64,000 nt of DNA from Bradyrhizobium frederickii (GCF_004570865.1 NZ_SPQS01000003.1:248001-312000); one strand, 5' to 3'; numbered from the stretch's first letter, positions 28,535-36,307 are shown. The notes: generated from the sequence alone by a model not told the origin. Numbers and translations: made by a program.

Positions 28535-28858
28535 TCAGCCACAGACCCTGACGCGGCGGACGCGCCAGCCATAGCCGTCCCAGAAACGCTGCTTCTGCCA
28601 GACGCAGCCGCCGCCATAATAGCCGTCGGCGACATAGCCGGGAGCCGGCGCATAGTAGCGGGGCGGGTAATAGCCGGGTTCGTAATAGCCCGGGCCGGGT
28701 CCGTAATAATACGGAGAGGCCAGCGCGCCGCCGACAATGGCGCCGCCGATGATCCCCGCCGCTACGCCCGCGGCGACACCGCGCTGGGCCTGGGCCGGAG
28801 TTCCGGCGGTAACGGCCAGGGTGGCGACGGCCGCGACCGCCAGGAGCAATTTCTTCAT
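28535..28858 (-). CDS. Small secreted glycine-zipper protein, paralogue
   Basis: A 107-residue paralogue of the 28016 product: signal peptide 1-24 (AQAQ), glycine zipper (GVAAGVAAGIIGGAIVGGAL), a Tyr/Pro/Gly-rich middle (YYGPGPGYYEPGYYPPRYY), and the same tail (CVWQKQRFWDGYGW ... RVCG). The Tyr-rich spacer is the main difference. ATG 28858 follows AAAGGTC and starts the signal peptide; the upstream frame to 28939 is not supported. The 28016 and 28535 genes are separated by 240 bases and probably arose by duplication. Confidence 0.75.
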   Translation of the reverse strand: MKKLLLAVAAVATLAVTAGTPAQAQRGVAAGVAAGIIGGAIVGGALASPYYYGPGPGYYEPGYYPPRYYAPAPGYVADGYYGGGCVWQKQRFWDGYGWRVRRVRVCG

Positions 28859-28993
28859 TGGCTTGACCTTTCGTACAAACACGCTGGAACCCTTTTGGGC
28901 AGAGTTCCATACTTCGTCCGAATGATCAATGAACGGCACCTTTGCCGGGCGCTACCAATTCATAGGAACCGGGGCTCTGCCAGGGAGGCGACG

Positions 28994-29296
28994 ATGGGCA
29001 ACGCGATGGCAAATGCATTGATCGCCGCCGGGATCGTTTTTGCGATTGGCTATGGCTGGTTGACCCACCTCCAGAACCGCCGCCGACGCTCGCGCGCCGG
29101 GGCTGGTGGCGACGGCGGGAGCAGCAGCGACACCTCCTACAGCGGGACCAATGACGGGTTCTCGCTGGGAAGCTGGTTTTCCGGCGACAGTTCGGGGAAC
29201 TCGACCGATAGCGGCACTTGTTCCAGCAGCGATAGCGGCGGCGGAGGCGGGGATTGTGGAGGTGGCGGCGACGGTGGTGGGGGCGGCGGCGACTAG
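28994..29296 (+). CDS. Small membrane-anchored Ser/Gly-rich low-complexity protein
   Basis: A 100-residue protein with one N-terminal helix (residues 4-25, MANALIAAGIVFAIGYGWL), a short basic stop-transfer (QNRRRRSR), then a Ser/Gly/Asp/Thr-rich tail ending in long glycine runs with three cysteines. ATG 28994 has GGGAGG 9 bases upstream, strongly supporting translation. I recall similar Gly/Ser-tailed proteins in rhizobia without function. The tail is probably disordered and cytoplasmic by the positive-inside rule. Confidence 0.65.
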   Translation: MGNAMANALIAAGIVFAIGYGWLTHLQNRRRRSRAGAGGDGGSSSDTSYSGTNDGFSLGSWFSGDSSGNSTDSGTCSSSDSGGGGGDCGGGGDGGGGGGD

Positions 29297-29457
29297 ATCT
29301 GCTCTAATCTTGATTCAGCGCAACGCCGGGTTTTGAAGCCGTTCTAGGCTGTTCGTGGGCCAGTTTGGAATAGCTTGAAATACCGGTTTTTCCTTTTGCA
29401 TCCGGCCGGCCCGTTAAATATCGATGATGACGCATCACCGAAGGGCCTATCGCTTCC

Positions 29458-29730
29458 ATGATCGTTTGTTCCTGTAACGTGCTGAGCGATGACGACATCC
29501 GCGCCGCTGTCGCCGAGTCCGACGATGCCGTGCGCCATGCCAAGCAGGTCTATGGGTGCCTCGGCTGTAGCGCCGAATGCGGCCGCTGTGCGCGGACGAT
29601 CAAGACCATCATCGACGAAGCCCTTGGCCCCTGCGCCCAGTCCTGCTGTACGGGCTGCCCGCACAGCCACACGATGGCCGCCAATGACGAGACGGCCGAG
29701 CAGGCCCAGTTCGCCCTCGCGGCCTGCTGA
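29458..29730 (+). CDS. bfd: Bacterioferritin-associated ferredoxin
   Basis: A 90-residue [2Fe-2S] BFD-domain protein. Cluster cysteines are expected at C4 and C6 (VCSCN) and at C41 and C44 (ECGRC), with extra cysteines at 34 and 37 and a Cys/His-rich tail (SCCTGCPHSH) beyond the E. coli length. Bfd docks on bacterioferritin and reduces its ferric core through haem so that iron can be released. The bfr gene follows in the same direction after 134 bases. No strict Irr box is visible upstream; only imperfect matches occur near 29331-29375. Confidence 0.9.
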   Translation: MIVCSCNVLSDDDIRAAVAESDDAVRHAKQVYGCLGCSAECGRCARTIKTIIDEALGPCAQSCCTGCPHSHTMAANDETAEQAQFALAAC

Positions 29731-29805
29731 CCTCTTCCCGCCGGATCGGCAGAGCTTTTCCCCGGTTGCGTCTCGGTAGCCAGTTGCCCTCATCCGCAAA
29801 CTGAC

Positions 29806-29820
29806 TTAGAAACGTTCTAA
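29806..29820. promoter_or_regulatory. Irr-type iron control element (ICE box) ahead of bfr
   Basis: TTAGAA-ACG-TTCTAA is a perfect 6+3+6 palindrome matching the rhizobial Irr-box core TTAGAA-N3-TTCTAA. It lies 45 bases upstream of the bfr start, a position suited to repression of iron storage by Irr under iron limitation, as known for Bradyrhizobium. Protein binding is inferred. Confidence 0.8.
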
Positions 29821-29864
29821 ATTCGGTTTAGGCCCGAGTTGGAATGCAAGAGCTGGAGTGAATC

Positions 29865-30353
29865 ATGCAGGGCGACGCAAAAGTTATCGACTATCTCAAC
29901 AAGGCGCTGCGTCACGAACTGACTGCGATCAACCAGTACTGGCTGCACTACCGCTTTCTCGACAATTGGGGCCTCCTCGACATGGCCAAGGTCTGGCGCA
30001 AGGAGTCCATCGAGGAGATGGAGCACGCCGACAAGCTCACCGCGCGCATTCTGTTCCTCGACGGTTTCCCGAACATGCAGGTGCTCGATCCCCTGCGCAT
30101 CGGGCAGAACGTCAAGGAGATCATCGAGTGCGACCTCGCCGCCGAGATGAGCGCCCGGGCGCTCTACCAGGAAGCGGCCACCTATTGTCACGGCGCCAAG
30201 GACTACGTCACGCGCGACCTGTTCGAGAAGCTGATGAGCGACGAGGAGCATCACATCGACTTCCTCGAAACCCAGCTCGACCTGATCGGCCGCATCGGCC
30301 TCGAACTCTACACCCAGAAGCACGTCGGCGGGCTCGAGGGCGAGGGGCATTAA
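29865..30353 (+). CDS. bfr: Bacterioferritin
   Basis: A 162-residue haem-binding ferritin that oxidises and stores iron in a 24-mer. All ferroxidase ligands are in the expected places: E18, E51, H54, E94, E127 and H130. The haem ligand M52 is present (EEMEHAD). ATG 29865 follows GGAGTGAATC. An Irr-type palindrome lies 45 bases upstream and bfd precedes it, giving an iron-storage/release pair under iron control. The gene is complete and unremarkable in length. Confidence 0.96.
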   Translation: MQGDAKVIDYLNKALRHELTAINQYWLHYRFLDNWGLLDMAKVWRKESIEEMEHADKLTARILFLDGFPNMQVLDPLRIGQNVKEIIECDLAAEMSARALYQEAATYCHGAKDYVTRDLFEKLMSDEEHHIDFLETQLDLIGRIGLELYTQKHVGGLEGEGH

Positions 30354-30384
30354 TTCGACGCGCTAACGCGGCCCTACACTCGGT

Positions 30385-30517
30385 GTCGTCCCGGCGAACG
30401 CCGGGACCCATAACCACAGGGTGCCGTTGCGGCGTGAGGCTGGTCACTCCGAATCTTCGTCAAACCACTCCCTGTGGTTATGGATCCCGGATCTGCGCTG
30501 CGCTTGTCCGGGACGAC
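30385..30517. repeat. Dispersed palindromic repeat (family F)
   Basis: GTCGTCCCGGCGAACGCCGGGA on the left (with CCATAACCACAGG) and CCTGTGGTTATGG plus GTCCGGGACGAC on the right form a palindrome of about 130 bases between bfr and the convergent oxidase-like gene. The general plan resembles families A and B but the arm sequence differs. Confidence 0.75.
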
Positions 30518-30535
30518 ATCCCATTGTAACGGCCC

Positions 30536-31138
30536 TCACAACTGCGTCTTGTAGAGCTCTTCCACGGACTCCTGGCTCGCCGGTTCGCCGAGGCCGGTCT
30601 GGTCGTGAATGACCGTGACGATGCTCGGCATCACCGAGCGCTCCACCTTGTCCGACGACCATAGCTTCGAGCGCATCAGCGCCTTGCCGCAGTGGAAATA
30701 GACTTCGCTGACGGCAACGTTCAGCACCGCGCGCGGCGGCTTGCCGAACTCGATCATCGAGGCGAGCAGATCCGGATCGGCCGACAGCGTGCCGCGGCCG
30801 CCAACGCGCAGCGTCTCGTCGATGCCGGGAACGAAGAACAGCAGCTGCACGGAGCCCGAGCCCTCGACGACGTTGCGGAAACTGTCGATCCGGTTGTTGC
30901 CGGAGCGGTCGGGCATCAACAGCTGGCCCGGACCTGCGACGTGGACGAAGCCGACGCCGCCGCCGCGCGGCGAGGCATCGACGCTGCCGTCCGCTCCGGA
31001 TGTCGCGAGCACGCAGAACGGCGACATCTCGATGAACTTCTTCGCATGCGCGTCGATCGCCGGACGCGCTTTCGCGATCACGCGCGGGCTCGGCTTGGCA
31101 TAGATGGCGGCGAGGTCTTCGGCGCAAAGATCGGTCAA
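30536..31138 (-). CDS. Pyridoxamine 5'-phosphate oxidase family (FMN-binding split barrel) protein
   Basis: A 200-residue split-barrel flavoprotein. FCVLATSGADGSVDASPRGG is the FMN-binding first strand-loop region, PDRSGNNRIDSFRNV the conserved phosphate-contacting segment, and VQLLFFVPG / LRVGGRGTLSADPDLL follow the usual barrel order. The C-terminal KALMRSKLW and following helix match the MSMEG_1061-type subgroup. Such proteins reduce or bind flavins, F420 or haem; the true substrate is not evident. ATG 31138 has GAGGTACC-like sequence upstream. Confidence 0.85.
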   Translation of the reverse strand: MTDLCAEDLAAIYAKPSPRVIAKARPAIDAHAKKFIEMSPFCVLATSGADGSVDASPRGGGVGFVHVAGPGQLLMPDRSGNNRIDSFRNVVEGSGSVQLLFFVPGIDETLRVGGRGTLSADPDLLASMIEFGKPPRAVLNVAVSEVYFHCGKALMRSKLWSSDKVERSVMPSIVTVIHDQTGLGEPASQESVEELYKTQL

Positions 31139-31214
31139 CGGGGTACCTCCGCACGGATTGGCGGCAACCTATCCGATCGGGCCGCCGCCAGCCAATGGAA
31201 TCGATCAAGACGCG

Positions 31215-31568
31215 TTACACGGCATCCGCCGGCACGAAGCAGCTGATGATGATGGCGCCGCGGTGGTGGACGTACCACACAACGGCCTGACCGACCGGAT
31301 TGCCCTGATCGCGGATCACCGCGCGTCCGGGCACCTCCATCCATTGCCCTTCGATCGGCACCCAATAGGCGCCGCCACGCACATCGTAGTCGGTGCGATG
31401 GCCGTCGGAGATGTCGCAGCAGGGCACGCCGTTCGGCGCGATCACGCTCTTGAACCAGGCACGGATGTCGGGCGGGACGTGGTCGTATTGCCCGTTGTCG
31501 AACGCGAACGCAGCGCTCGTCAGCGCCGTCATCGCGGCCAGCCAAACGCACAATGCGAGCCTGCGCAT
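31215..31568 (-). CDS. Hypothetical secreted protein
   Basis: A 117-residue protein with a signal peptide (residues 1-22, AAFAF) and a mature part containing vicinal cysteines in NGVPCCDISDGHRTDYDVRG and a third near the C-terminus (IISCFVPA). The NGxPCCDxxDGH text is conserved in rhizobial small periplasmic proteins as I recall, without assigned function. ATG 31568 is preceded by GGAGGATCG, deciding the start. No catalytic assignment is possible. Confidence 0.75.
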   Translation of the reverse strand: MRRLALCVWLAAMTALTSAAFAFDNGQYDHVPPDIRAWFKSVIAPNGVPCCDISDGHRTDYDVRGGAYWVPIEGQWMEVPGRAVIRDQGNPVGQAVVWYVHHRGAIIISCFVPADAV

Positions 31569-31685
31569 GCGATCCTCCGTCGCGTTCCGATTCGTATCGT
31601 TGACGCGATTAAGCCCGAGCCGTCAGCGCATTGCATGCTCAAATAATATGCGGCCCCTGGGCGCCGCACATGATGCGATGCGGTA

Positions 31686-32036
31686 TCAGCTTCGCGATCG
31701 CGTCTCGATCGACGCGAGCAGCGATTTCGGTGCAACGTTGCGCCAGGCCATCTCGAGCGCGCTCCGCAATGTCACCGGATCGATCTTTGCCAGTTTTACA
31801 TTCGTGCTGCCGTTCTTGCCCCAGGCGCCGGGGACCGGACGAAACAGCTCCGGTTCGGCGTCGACGAGCATGGTCTGCTGGTCCGGCGTGAGCTTCACCA
31901 TGCCCCATGTGTCATCGGGATAACCCAGCGTCGCGAACACGCGCTTGCCGATGCGGAAGTCGGCGTGGCCGTGATGTGCGCCCTCGATGACGCCGGGAAA
32001 TGCGAGTGCAGCCTTGCGAAAGCGAGATTTCGACAT
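31686..32036 (-). CDS. MmcQ/YjbR family DNA-binding-fold protein
   Basis: A 116-residue protein of the MmcQ/YjbR family. The N-terminal FRKAALAFPGVIEGAHHGHADFRIGKRVFATLGY and the central MVKLTPDQQTMLVDAEPELFRPVPGAWGKNGSTNVKL match the family pattern, with the WGKNGSTNV segment being the most diagnostic. The fold resembles DNA-binding proteins but the role is not established. It lies 18 bases downstream of the alpha/beta hydrolase gene in the same direction and may be cotranscribed. Confidence 0.85.
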   Translation of the reverse strand: MSKSRFRKAALAFPGVIEGAHHGHADFRIGKRVFATLGYPDDTWGMVKLTPDQQTMLVDAEPELFRPVPGAWGKNGSTNVKLAKIDPVTLRSALEMAWRNVAPKSLLASIETRSRS

Positions 32037-32054
32037 GCCGTCTTGCTGTTCGTA

Positions 32055-33116
32055 TTACATCGTCCGCTGCGGCGCGGTCTGCAGCAATTGCCTGACCTGC
32101 TCGGCGTAGAATTTGGCATTGCCCGTGGTGCCGTGGCCGCGCGTCTCGGTGCTTGCGGGGATCAGATACAGCTTGCCGTTCTTGACCCGCTTCATCGCCG
32201 CGTCGGTGATGCCGGTCTCGGGCGGATTGCGCTCGTCGTCGGCGGAATTGATCAAGAGCAGCGACGCTTCGATGGCCTCCAGCTTCTCGCCGGCATTGTA
32301 GTCGCGTGAGGACTCCCACTGGTAGACGAAGTCGTTGGCATCCGCCGTGATCGGCGTCGCCAGCCGGTCGTCGACCATCTTGTCCGCCTTGGCCGCGGTC
32401 GGCGCCTGCTGCTGATAGGCCAGCGTGCCGCCGATGCTGGCGATGCCGTAGGCCGTGACGGCGTACTTCATCATGCGCGGCTGGCTGGTGTAGTTGCCGC
32501 CATTGTAGTCGGGATCGTTGCGGATGGTGTCGAGCATGATCCGCCGCATCATCCAGTTGCGCGAGGCCATCTCGGTCGGCTGCGAGGCCATCGGAATCAG
32601 CGCGTCCATCGCGTTCGGATATTTTTCGCCCCACAGCCAGGTATGCATGCCGCCCATCGAATTGCCGATGACGAGCCGCAGATGCTTGACGCCGAGGCCC
32701 TCCGTCACCAGGCGGTACTGCGCCTCGACCATGTCGTCGTAATTGTATTTCGGAAAGCTCGTCTTCATGCCGTCGGACGGCTTCGACGATTTGCCGTGGC
32801 CGATGCTGTCGGGAAGGATGATGTAGTACTTGGCGGCGTCGAGCGGTTGCCCAGGGCCGAACAGTTCACCGCCGAAGGACGGCCCCAGCATGCCGGTGCC
32901 CGAGCCGCCCGTGCCATGCAGCACCAGCACCGGCTGGCCTGAGGGCTCGCCGACGGTGGTGTAATGCAGCTTCAGCTCAGGCATGACCTCGCCGGTGTGG
33001 AACTTGAAATCCTTGGCAATCCAGTCGCCCTGCTTGGGGGCGGGATAATCGGCGGCCGTCGCCGATATCGAAAAGGACAACAGGACGATCGATAGCGCCG
33101 CGCAAAGCACCTTCAT
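32055..33116 (-). CDS. Exported alpha/beta hydrolase (MetX-like fold)
   Basis: A 353-residue protein with signal peptide 1-21 (SATA) and an alpha/beta hydrolase domain. The nucleophile elbow is VIGNSMGGMHTW; oxyanion region VLHGTGGSG; the catalytic Asp is probably in LLINSADDERNPPE and the His in PASTETRGHGTTG. The sequence is closest to homoserine O-acetyltransferase-like hydrolases, but the signal peptide indicates a periplasmic esterase-like role instead of methionine synthesis. ATG 33116 has GGGGAGAG upstream. The MmcQ-like gene follows. Confidence 0.85.
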   Translation of the reverse strand: MKVLCAALSIVLLSFSISATAADYPAPKQGDWIAKDFKFHTGEVMPELKLHYTTVGEPSGQPVLVLHGTGGSGTGMLGPSFGGELFGPGQPLDAAKYYIILPDSIGHGKSSKPSDGMKTSFPKYNYDDMVEAQYRLVTEGLGVKHLRLVIGNSMGGMHTWLWGEKYPNAMDALIPMASQPTEMASRNWMMRRIMLDTIRNDPDYNGGNYTSQPRMMKYAVTAYGIASIGGTLAYQQQAPTAAKADKMVDDRLATPITADANDFVYQWESSRDYNAGEKLEAIEASLLLINSADDERNPPETGITDAAMKRVKNGKLYLIPASTETRGHGTTGNAKFYAEQVRQLLQTAPQRTM

Positions 33117-33244
33117 GTCTCTCTCCCCGTTGCGGCTCGTCGTCAGCGGCCGCGTTGCGACGGAACTTAGCAGAAATGCCGGGAAGGATGTAGGATTTCG
33201 GCTCCGCCGATCGTCTTCATGGAAACATCCGGAGAGAGGCCTGC

Positions 33245-33511
33245 ATGTGCCGCAACATCAAGACGCTGTTCAACTTCGAGCCGCCGGCGACGGAGGACGA
33301 GATCCACGCCAGCGCGCTGCAATTCGTGCGAAAATTGTCCGGCTTCAACAAGCCGTCGCAGGCCAACGAGGCGGCGTTCGACCGTGCGGTGGCGGAGGTC
33401 TCGGAGGCCGCGCGGAAACTGCTGAGCTCGCTGCACACCCATGCGCCGGCGCGCGACCGCGAGATCGAGGCGGAGAGGGCCAGGGAGCGCTCGCGGCTGC
33501 GCTTCGGTTAA
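33245..33511 (+). CDS. DUF2277 family protein
   Basis: An 88-residue protein whose N-terminus MCRNIKTLFNFEPPAT is the hallmark of the DUF2277 family. The rest is amphipathic helix with a basic, Arg/Glu-rich C-terminus (DREIEAERARERSR). The function is unknown. ATG 33245 has GAGAGGCC about 8 bases upstream. Family D/H-type repeat sequence begins directly after the stop. Confidence 0.88.
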   Translation: MCRNIKTLFNFEPPATEDEIHASALQFVRKLSGFNKPSQANEAAFDRAVAEVSEAARKLLSSLHTHAPARDREIEAERARERSRLRFG

Positions 33512-33513
33512 AG

Positions 33514-33538
33514 CATGATCCGGAAAAGTGCGCAGCGC
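33514..33538. repeat. Half copy of family H repeat
   Basis: GCATGATCCGGAAAAGTGCG continues into CAGCG and matches, on the opposite strand, one arm of the full palindrome at 46741-46785. This sequence type is widespread in rhizobial intergenic DNA. Confidence 0.7.
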
Positions 33539-33639
33539 TTTAGGAGCGCCGGCGCCTCGTTCCGTGATCTGGCTCACGGTATGGAGCGTCTGACCTTGCA
33601 ATGATGTCGGCCGGGGTTTTGACAACCCGGAGCACGATC

Positions 33640-33861
33640 ATGAGCCGCCCCCTTCTTCCTCTGAAAGCAGGTGCCATCGTTTTCACGCTGCTATGGACAG
33701 CGTGGATGATGTGGTGGAGCGGCTCGTTCTCGAGCGCCGACGTGATCATCCTCGCGCTGTGCGGCGCGGCGGTCGGCTATCTCTGGTATCGCGCCATGCG
33801 TTGGCAGTTCGAGCGCATGGGCTTGCTGCCGGGCAAGGATGACGCGTCCGGCGCGTCCTGA
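33640..33861 (+). CDS. Small hypothetical membrane protein
   Basis: A 73-residue protein with two transmembrane helices (about residues 8-26 and 31-49), WMMWWSGSF between them, and a cytoplasmic basic tail (YRAMRWQFERMGLLPG). ATG 33640 has CCGGAG 9 bases upstream; an earlier ATG at 33601 is in frame but lacks a site. No known family is recognised. Confidence 0.6.
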   Translation: MSRPLLPLKAGAIVFTLLWTAWMMWWSGSFSSADVIILALCGAAVGYLWYRAMRWQFERMGLLPGKDDASGAS

Positions 33862-33930
33862 TCGGCTCGCGTCCCGGACGCGGTGCGAAGTGCCGCTCCA
33901 CAGCGCGGCGTCCGGGGCATGAGCGCTCGG

Positions 33931-34443
33931 CTAGTCCTTGTGTTTCTTTTTCTTCTTTTTCTTGTGCCCGTCGCCATCGCCATCGTCGCTCTCGTCGTCG
34001 ACGATGGCCTCATCGGGCTCGTGCACGGCGGCCTCCAGCGCTTCGCGCTCGGCGGCTTCGCGCTCGCGTTGGCGGCGGCGCTCGTCCCAGGCGTCGAACA
34101 GCTGTTCGAGCCACGGCAGCACCTGCTCGATCGAAGGCAATTGACCGGCTGGTCCCGGCTCGCCGCGCGGGCCTTGGAGCCCCGCGGGCCCCTGCGGTCC
34201 GACGGGACCTTGCGCGCCGACCGCCCCGCGCGGCCCGGCTTCGCCCTGTTTGCCTTGCGGACCGGGCTTGCCCTGCGGTCCCGCCTTTCCGATCGGTCCC
34301 GGCTTGCCCTGCGGACCCGGCTTGCCGCGCGCGCCATCGGGGCCGCGCCGGCCCGGGTGACCCTGCGGTCCCGGCCGTCCCGGCTCGCCCGGTCGTCCGC
34401 GCGGCCCTTGAGGTCCCTGCCGTCGTCCCTGATCGTCTGCCAC
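33931..34443 (-). CDS. Collagen-like triple-helix repeat protein
   Basis: A 170-residue protein with 30 uninterrupted Gly-X-Y triplets from residue 10 to 99, rich in GPQ, GKP and GPR, enough for a bacterial collagen triple helix. Residues 101-125 form an amphipathic helix ([19 protein letters not shown]) likely to trimerise the chains. The rest is charged: Arg/Glu helix, an acidic stretch ([11 protein letters not shown]) and a poly-lysine end ([11 protein letters not shown]). There is no signal peptide, so it is either cytoplasmic or exported by a non-Sec route. Collagen-like proteins in bacteria are usually surface proteins. ATG 34443 has GGGAGCAGC upstream. Confidence 0.8.
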   Translation of the reverse strand: MADDQGRRQGPQGPRGRPGEPGRPGPQGHPGRRGPDGARGKPGPQGKPGPIGKAGPQGKPGPQGKQGEAGPRGAVGAQGPVGPQGPAGLQGPRGEPGPAGQLPSIEQVLPWLEQLFDAWDERRRQREREAAEREALEAAVHEPDEAIVDDESDDGDGDGHKKKKKKKHKD

Positions 34444-34601
34444 GCCGCTGCTCCCTTGACCGGAAGCAAGTTACTTAGCGTCGTTTGACGACAGCAGCAA
34501 TTCCGCCCGCGCGTCGTGCCAAGCTTGACCAACATCAATCTGCGGCGCGACGCCTCGTGCCATCGATCGCACGCGGCCACACCCATTGCGAGGAGCGACC
34601 G

Positions 34602-34844
34602 ATGCGCGCAGCGTGGAAAGTGTTTTGCCTGTTCGCCGCCGTTCTGGTGGCAGCAATCGGCCTCGCTCGCCTGCTTGTGCCCGACATCGTGCCGGTCGCA
34701 TTCGCCGACGAGCCGCAGCCGTCATGGGCCGTCATGACCGCCTTCTTCCTCCGTGCGATCGAATTGATCGCCGGCTCGGTCGCGGTGATCGCGCTCGCGG
34801 TGATCGCCGGCAGACTGATCCAGCGGCGCGTGCTCGCGCGCTAA
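34602..34844 (+). CDS. Small hypothetical membrane protein
   Basis: An 80-residue protein with two transmembrane helices (residues about 5-27 and 43-70) flanking a short loop (VAFADEPQPSWAV). ATG 34602 has GAGGAG 6 bases upstream. The last 4 bases overlap the end of the convergent FlbD-like gene. No family is recognised. Confidence 0.65.
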   Translation: MRAAWKVFCLFAAVLVAAIGLARLLVPDIVPVAFADEPQPSWAVMTAFFLRAIELIAGSVAVIALAVIAGRLIQRRVLAR

Positions 34845-35089
34845 TCCTGATAGGCGGGCACGTCGATGCCGGAGGCGGCGTAGAGCTTGATCTTGTTGCG
34901 CAGCGTGCGCACCGACAGGCCGAGCACGCGCGAGGCGCGGGTGCGGTTGCCGTCGCAGCGTGCCAGCGTCTGCAGCACGAGCTCGCGCTCGACCTCGCCG
35001 ACAGTGGCGCCGATCAGCATTGGAACGATCTGGTTGGGGGCAAGAAATTGGGCGCCCGGCCCGGACGCAGCGACGTGAACAGTGGTCAT
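34841..35089 (-). CDS. Fis-type helix-turn-helix protein resembling the FlbD C-terminal domain
   Basis: An 82-residue stand-alone DNA-binding protein. Residues about 25-72 (VGEVERELVLQTLARCDGNR then ASRVLGLSVRTLRNKI) form the HTH_8/Fis motif. This stretch closely resembles, from memory, the DNA-binding end of FlbD, the flagellar sigma-54 activator of Caulobacter, but the receiver and AAA domains are absent. It may act as a free DNA-binding factor or competitor. A TTAA-N7-TTAA site lies 95 bases upstream. ATG 35089 has GGGGAGTAT upstream. Confidence 0.8.
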   Translation of the reverse strand: MTTVHVAASGPGAQFLAPNQIVPMLIGATVGEVERELVLQTLARCDGNRTRASRVLGLSVRTLRNKIKLYAASGIDVPAYQD

Positions 35090-35183
35090 CGATATACTCC
35101 CCGATCAACGCCCGCTTCCATCGTTGAAAGCGGATCGAGAACAAACGACCCCCAAGCCGTAATTTCACGGTGGTCCTGTTTGG

Positions 35184-35198
35184 TTAATGAAGGGTTAA
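35184..35198. promoter_or_regulatory. CtrA-type binding site (TTAA-N7-TTAA)
   Basis: TTAA-TGAAGGG-TTAA matches the full CtrA consensus of alphaproteobacteria exactly. It lies in the upstream region of the minus-strand FlbD-like gene (start 35089). Binding is inferred from the motif and from CtrA control of flagellar regulators in relatives. Confidence 0.55.
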
Positions 35199-35298
35199 TC
35201 GGGAGCGAGCCCACCAATTGACCCCAAGAATGCCTCGAAGCCGCCGCGATTGGCGCAGGATGCATCGCGATGCGGGCCTATCTCGCGCGACAAGTACG

Positions 35299-35403
35299 GT
35301 GTCATCGTCCGCGGAAGCGGACGATCCAGTACGCCGCGGCCCCTCGTGGGATGTTTGGCGTCTCTGGAATACTGGATCACCCGCCTTCGCGGGTGATGAC
35401 ACC
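35299..35403. repeat. Dispersed palindromic repeat, family B
   Basis: GGTGTCATCGTCCGCGGAAG on the left and CGCGGGTGATGACACC on the right, with GATCCAGTA / TACTGGATC inner arms. It lies between the FlbD-like promoter region and the SDR stop; the rest of 35090-35428 shows only the CtrA-type site. Confidence 0.8.
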
Positions 35404-35428
35404 GTGTATGTGGTGAAAGCGTTCTCCG

Positions 35429-36196
35429 TCACACCGTCCGATAGCCGCCGTCCACCATCACGATCGTTCCGGTGACGAAGGCCGACAGGTCCGAGGCGAG
35501 GAAGAGCGCGGGTCCGACGATATCCTCGGGCTTGCCGGTGCGCGCCAGCGGGGTGTGGTCGACGAAGGCCTGCACCAGCGCCGGATTGGTGGCGCGCACA
35601 TTGGCGTTGATGTTGGTCTCGATGAATCCCGGCCCGATCGCGTTGACGCGCACGCCCTCCTTGCCGAGCTCGACCGCGAGCGCCTTGGTGAAGCCGAGCA
35701 CGCCGTGCTTCGAGGTGGTGTAGGCCGCCGAGCTCGGCGTGCGCAGATGCACGAAGGACTGGATCGAGCCGATATTGACGATGCGGCCCTTGCTGGCCCG
35801 CAAGGGGGCGAGGAACGCCTGCGTCATGTTGAAGACGCCGTTGAGGTTGAGCGCGATGATGTCGTTCCAGTCCTTCGCCACCGTCTCGGTCTCGGCGGTG
35901 AAGGCGTTGCGGCGGGTGATGCCGGCATTGTTGACGAGGATCGAGACCTGCCCGACCTTGCCCTCGACCTGCTTGGCCAGCGCGAAGCAATCCTCGCGCC
36001 TGGTGACGTCGAGTGCAAAGCTCTCGGCCTTGCCGCCCGATTTTCGGATCTCCTGCGCGGCCTCCGCGACGGTCTCGGCGTTGACGTCGAGCAGCACCAC
36101 CTGCGCGCCCTCGCGCGCATAGCCGGCGGCGATGGCGCGGCCGATGCCGGAACCGGCGCCCGTGACGACGGCGACGTGGTTTGCAAGCAATGCCAT
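35429..36196 (-). CDS. Short-chain dehydrogenase/reductase (FabG-like)
   Basis: A 255-residue classical SDR. Cofactor motif TGAGSGIGRAIA (residues 12-23), DVN after strand 2 indicating NAD preference, NNAGIT, catalytic Ser in NIGSIQSFV and the YxxxK pair in YTTSKHG, with C-terminal VMVDGGYRTV. It probably oxidises or reduces a sugar, polyol or 3-oxoacyl substrate. ATG 36196 has GGGAGGAAAATGTC upstream, the strongest ribosome site in this area. It is stand-alone on the minus strand. Confidence 0.92.
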   Translation of the reverse strand: MALLANHVAVVTGAGSGIGRAIAAGYAREGAQVVLLDVNAETVAEAAQEIRKSGGKAESFALDVTRREDCFALAKQVEGKVGQVSILVNNAGITRRNAFTAETETVAKDWNDIIALNLNGVFNMTQAFLAPLRASKGRIVNIGSIQSFVHLRTPSSAAYTTSKHGVLGFTKALAVELGKEGVRVNAIGPGFIETNINANVRATNPALVQAFVDHTPLARTGKPEDIVGPALFLASDLSAFVTGTIVMVDGGYRTV

Positions 36197-36307
36197 GACA
36201 TTTTCCTCCCGATTTCGTTTACAAGTTTCACGAAACGCTAACTCGAAATTAAGGGGTCGGAAACGGCAGCCTTGGCATACTGATCTTGGTTGCTAAACGT
36301 TGCGCGC

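Noticed and set aside
29331..29375. Imperfect Irr-box-like sequences upstream of bfd
   Set aside because: Spacing or half-sites deviate from TTAGAA-N3-TTCTAA, so I do not list them as sites.
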